Positions 12,352 to 12,988 of a stretch of DNA of 12,988 nt are shown piece after piece. The DNA lies in the NCBI GenBank assembly GCA_016296785.1, contig JAEDHX010000061.1, positions 1-12,988 on the forward strand. The letters are read 5' to 3'. Position 1 is the stretch's first letter; every line of letters starts with the position of its first letter. The DNA comes from Coprococcus sp. (GTDB taxonomy: Bacteria > Bacillota > Clostridia > Lachnospirales > Lachnospiraceae). The position numbers and the translations under genes were made by a program. The notes beneath the pieces were generated by a model. That model ran no database searches. It had not been told where the DNA came from and saw nothing but the letters and a program-made list of their open reading frames with translations.

Positions 12352-12988
12352 ATGGCTGACAGACGCACAAGAGGTGACAGGGTACACCGATATATCTATG
12401 AAACGAAGCCGGTAATTAATATTGGTGGATTGTTTTCTGATGGAAGTGAGTATTATGTATCACCTAAGGAGCCTGATATAGATGAGGAGATTCGAATAAG
12501 ATTTAGAACCTCGGCTGATAATGCTGAGGAGGTTTATCTTGTCTATAATGATGTAAAGATTCCGATGTCTATTGAATTCTCAGATGAATTATTTGATTTT
12601 TACTATGCGGTGATTCCTGCCGGACTTATACAGATTAGATATTATTTTGAGATCCATTCAGGGGCAGTTACCTGCTGCTATAACAGGATGGGTGTACAGA
12701 AGGATAATAACAGCGAGTTTAATTTTGAGATTACACCTGGTTTTTCTGTGCCTGATTGGGCAAGAGGTGCTGTATTTTATCAGATATTTGTTGACAGATT
12801 CTGTAATGGCGATAAATCAAATGATGTTCTTGATAATGAATATTATTATATAAATAGTGGGACAAGACAGATTAAGGATTGGGGCAAATATCCGGATAAC
12901 ATGGATGTTGGTTCCTTCTACGGCGGAGATCTTCAGGGAGTTATTGATAAGCTTGATTATTTGAAGGATTTGGGCGTTGATGTTATTT
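12352..12988 (+). CDS. GH13 alpha-glycosidase (cyclomaltodextrinase/neopullulanase type), 5' part only
   Basis: The frame is open from the ATG at 12352 to the window edge: 212 full codons, C-terminus missing. The first 130 or so residues look like the beta-sandwich domain that precedes the barrel in cyclomaltodextrinases and neopullulanases. The GH13 barrel opens at WARGAVFYQIFVDRFCNGD (about 135-153), and VGSFYGGDLQGVIDKLDYL (about 185-203) is the conserved stretch before the first catalytic region. The family cleaves alpha-1,4 (some also alpha-1,6) bonds in maltodextrins. No signal peptide is visible, so it probably acts inside the cell on imported oligosaccharides. The catalytic residues lie beyond the edge, so activity cannot be judged. 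GAGGGAG (12334-12340) precedes the ATG by 11 nt, and an in-frame TAA at 12331 rules out a longer start. It looks like a separate unit from the ftsH operon. Confidence 0.9.
   Translation, partial: MADRRTRGDRVHRYIYETKPVINIGGLFSDGSEYYVSPKEPDIDEEIRIRFRTSADNAEEVYLVYNDVKIPMSIEFSDELFDFYYAVIPAGLIQIRYYFEIHSGAVTCCYNRMGVQKDNNSEFNFEITPGFSVPDWARGAVFYQIFVDRFCNGDKSNDVLDNEYYYINSGTRQIKDWGKYPDNMDVGSFYGGDLQGVIDKLDYLKDLGVDVI

Noticed and set aside
12647..12853. Plus-strand 68-codon frame near the end
   Set aside because: It is out of frame with the GH13 gene, whose frame carries clear family motifs through the same bases.

Overview
The window looks like a chromosomal core segment from an AT-rich, spore-forming Gram-positive of the class Clostridia, most likely a Lachnospiraceae. 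The reasons are the conserved order spoVT / HU / rqcP / yabP / yabQ / divIC / spoIIE / tilS / hpt / ftsH, the AGGAGG-type ribosome sites, the AT-rich codons and the sigma-E- and sigma-G-like promoters. I cannot name the genus. All genes I accept are on the + strand.

Layout. (1) 1-1752: a membrane protein with two zinc ribbons and two Tim44-like modules (100-1587). It is bracketed by a family of palindromic elements with a GGGACCTGTCCC core, one copy at 2-32 and a cluster of whole and broken copies at 1594-1751. (2) 1775-2543: spoVT behind a sigma-G-like promoter and ahead of a terminator whose stem ends exactly at the next -35 box. (3) 2544-2985: HU, with a near-consensus sigma-A promoter, a folded leader and its own terminator. 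(4) 3016-3287: rqcP (S4 RNA-binding protein) and a hairpin. (5) 3275-4438: yabP-yabQ-divIC behind a sigma-E-like promoter whose -35 lies inside the preceding hairpin. (6) 4454-6580: spoIIE. (7) 6636-11968: tilS-hpt-ftsH and a membrane-anchored alpha/beta hydrolase, closely spaced with no obvious internal terminator. (8) 11969-12351: a gene-free AT-rich interval with a promoter-like site followed about 100 nt later by a terminator, a candidate small RNA or attenuated leader. (9) 12352-end: the first 212 codons of a GH13 alpha-glycosidase (cyclomaltodextrinase/neopullulanase type), cut by the window edge.

How the genes fit together. Much of the segment serves endospore formation: SpoIIE activates the forespore sigma factor and works at the septum, YabP and YabQ act in the mother cell on coat/cortex, and SpoVT adjusts late forespore transcription. 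Interleaved are growth genes: DivIC (division), HU (nucleoid), RqcP (rescue of stalled 50S subunits), TilS (tRNA-Ile lysidine), Hpt (purine salvage) and FtsH (membrane proteolysis). The promoter reading fits this split: sigma-E-like for yabP, sigma-G-like for spoVT, sigma-A for HU, and a TATAAT without a good -35 for spoIIE.

No clearly new multi-gene system is visible. The least explained parts are the repeat-bracketed double-module gene at the start, the C-rich candidate small RNA at about 12114-12213, and the promoter/terminator overlaps. No tRNA, rRNA, CRISPR array, insertion-sequence transposase or phage gene was recognised.
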